NCBI GenBank assembly: GCA_005877855.1 | Contig: VBOF01000145.1 | Span: 1 to 8,148, forward strand | Reading direction: 5' to 3' | DNA: 8,148 nt | From: Nitrospirota bacterium | GTDB taxonomy: Bacteria; Nitrospirota; Nitrospiria; Nitrospirales; NS-4 | In this document: piece after piece, positions 6,956-8,148 of the stretch | How the letters are laid out: each line of letters begins with the position of its first letter | Position numbering within the stretch: the first letter of the stretch is position 1 | Notes under the pieces: model-generated | Told to the model about the DNA's origin: nothing | Seen by the model: the letters and a program-made list of their open reading frames with translations, nothing else | Database searches by the model: none | Position numbers and translations under genes: made by a program

Positions 6956-7168
6956 TCAGCCGTGGGCGTCTTTGTATTCCTCATGCCAGGCCATCTGGAT
7001 GGCTTCGAGGATTTTCTCGTTGGACTTCCTCGCATCGCCGATGAAACCCGGTATGGCAGTGACCCACTGATGGAGATCGGTGAACCGGATCGTCAGCGGG
7101 TCGGTGTCCGGATGCCGCTCCATGAGCTGAAGCGCGATCTCTTCGGTATCGTTCCAGTCTAGCTCCAT
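6956..7168 (-). CDS. iscX: Fe-S cluster assembly protein IscX
   Basis: A 70-residue acidic protein matching the small IscX (YfhJ) family, which binds iron and the cysteine desulfurase IscS and modulates cluster assembly on IscU. Visible family features are LDWNDTEEIA at the start (3-12), PDTDPLTIRFTDLHQWV (20-36) and SNEKILEAIQMAW (49-61). I recall the E. coli protein having the same RFTDxHQW and SNEKILEAI cores. Length is within a few residues of the family norm. The ATG at 7168 is preceded by AAGGTGA, which overlaps the stop codon of hscA; the gap between the genes is only 9 bp, so they should be translated from one message. In E. coli a ferredoxin gene (fdx) separates hscA and iscX; here it does not. 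Confidence 0.95.
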   Translation of the reverse strand: MELDWNDTEEIALQLMERHPDTDPLTIRFTDLHQWVTAIPGFIGDARKSNEKILEAIQMAWHEEYKDAHG

Positions 7169-7177
7169 GGGGTCACC

Positions 7178-8148
7178 TTAGACGTCTGACAGCTTCTTGT
7201 CCTTCAACGCTTCCTGCAGCGTGCTGTTCATGAGCTTCTCGGCCAGGCTGTAGGAGGCCTTGTCCAGCTTCTCGATCGCCTCTCGGATGGCGCGGTGGTC
7301 GGCGCCGGCCATGGCGGACTTGAGGTTGGCGACCGCTTCCTGGACGGCTGCCCGCTCCTCGGGGGTGGCCAGGTTGCCGGCGCGCGCCAGCGCCTTCTCC
7401 GTGGCCCGCAGCATGCTCTCGGCCTCGTTCATCGCCTCGATCCGCTGGCGTTCCTGGATGTCTTGCTTCGCATAGACGAACGAGTCGCGGATCATGCGCT
7501 CGACTTCCTGGTCCGTCAGGCCGTAGGAGGGCTTGACCTCGATGGACTGCACCTCGCCCGTGCGCACGTCCCGCGCCGTGACGCTGAGGATCCCATTGGC
7601 GTCGAGCATGAAGGTCACCTCGATGCGGGGGACACCGGCCGGCAGGGGCGGGATCTTGAGCTGGAAGCGCGCCAGGCTCCGGTTGTCCTTGGCGAGCTCG
7701 CGCTCCCCTTGGAGGATATGGATGTCCACGGAGGTCTGGCCGTCCACGAACGTCGTGAACAGCTCCTTCGCGCTGGTGGGGATCGTCGTATTGCGGCGGA
7801 TGAGGCTGCTCATCACGCCGCCCATCGTCTCGATCCCGAGGGTCAGCGGGGTCACATCGAGCAGCAGCATGTCCTGAATGCCGCCCGACAGGATGTCGGC
7901 CTGCACGGCAGCGCCCAGGGCCACCACTTCGTCCGGGTTGAGCTCGCAGTGGGGCGTCTTCCCGAACAAGCCCTGGACCCTCTGCTGCACGAGCGGCATC
8001 CGGGTGGACCCACCGACCAGCACGACTTCATCCACGTCGGTCGCCGTGAGGGCGGCGTCCGCGAGGGCTTGGCGGCAGGGCGCCAGGGTTTTCTCCACCA
8101 GGTCGTTCACCAGCTTTTCCAACTCGGGCCGGGTGAAAGTCCGGCGAT
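7178..8148 (-). CDS. hscA: Fe-S cluster assembly Hsp70 chaperone HscA (partial, 5' end outside window)
   Basis: C-terminal half (about 323 codons) of an Hsp70-type ATPase; the frame stays open to the window edge, reading RRTFTRPE at the boundary. HscA, driven by the J-protein HscB, remodels IscU to release its Fe-S cluster to acceptors. Visible parts are the end of the ATPase domain with VLVGGSTRMP, the interdomain linker with LLLDVTPLTLGIETMGG, the beta-sandwich substrate-binding domain, and a helical lid. HscA rather than DnaK is indicated by RNTTIPTSAKELFTTFVDGQ, by QGERELAKDNRSLARFQL, by IEVKPSYGLTDQEVERMI, by the short C-terminus without a DnaK-type Gly/Asp-rich tail, and by the adjacent iscX. 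A TTG at 8120-8122 could be mistaken for a start but is internal. The remaining isc genes (hscB, iscU, iscS, iscR) would be expected beyond the right edge. Confidence 0.95.
   Translation of the reverse strand, partial: RRTFTRPELEKLVNDLVEKTLAPCRQALADAALTATDVDEVVLVGGSTRMPLVQQRVQGLFGKTPHCELNPDEVVALGAAVQADILSGGIQDMLLLDVTPLTLGIETMGGVMSSLIRRNTTIPTSAKELFTTFVDGQTSVDIHILQGERELAKDNRSLARFQLKIPPLPAGVPRIEVTFMLDANGILSVTARDVRTGEVQSIEVKPSYGLTDQEVERMIRDSFVYAKQDIQERQRIEAMNEAESMLRATEKALARAGNLATPEERAAVQEAVANLKSAMAGADHRAIREAIEKLDKASYSLAEKLMNSTLQEALKDKKLSDV

Noticed and set aside
7178..8122. hscA beginning at the TTG at 8120-8122
   Set aside because: The frame is open to the window edge and the upstream residues (RRTFTRPE) continue the Hsp70 alignment, so this is a truncated gene, not a short one.

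Overview
The window looks like ordinary chromosome of a GC-rich, Gram-negative-type bacterium (by eye a little above 60% GC, not computed). It carries a class A penicillin-binding protein with a membrane anchor, a lipobox lipoprotein and ISC-type iron-sulfur assembly genes (hscA, iscX). The dispersed GTCATTGCGAG...GAAGCAATC repeat and the protein sequences suggest to me a Nitrospirota/NC10-like or deltaproteobacteria-like environmental lineage. That placement is an inference from recall, not something I could test.

Layout, left to right: (1) 57-1394, minus strand, a soluble GAF-domain sensor histidine kinase. (2) 1500-1574, minus strand, a tRNA-Thr with anticodon TGU and encoded CCA, just upstream of the kinase. 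(3) 1633-1718, an inverted pair of a short palindromic repeat that can fold into a large hairpin; a third, solitary copy lies at 6434-6459. (4) 1796-2083, plus strand, a small MoaD/ThiS-like beta-grasp protein with a Gly-Gly near, but not at, its C-terminus. (5) 2101-3924, minus strand, the ribosome-associated GTPase TypA/BipA. (6) 4038-6428, plus strand, a bifunctional PBP1a-type peptidoglycan synthase, divergent from typA across a 113-bp intergenic region with candidate promoters on both strands. (7) 6490-8148, minus strand, the tail of an isc gene cluster: hscA (cut by the window edge), then iscX 9 bp later, then an unrecognised lipoprotein 31 bp after iscX.

Most genes are housekeeping: translation (typA, tRNA-Thr), cell wall synthesis (PBP1a) and Fe-S cluster assembly (HscA releases clusters from the IscU scaffold; IscX is an iron-binding modulator of the cysteine desulfurase IscS). 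I see no phage, transposase, CRISPR, toxin-antitoxin or clearly new multi-gene system. The points most worth a second look are the MoaD/ThiS-like protein with an unusual C-terminal tail, the hscA-iscX junction lacking the ferredoxin gene usually found between them, the unknown lipoprotein in the isc transcription unit, and the repeat family. The longest gene-free stretch, 1395-1795, holds the tRNA and the repeat pair.
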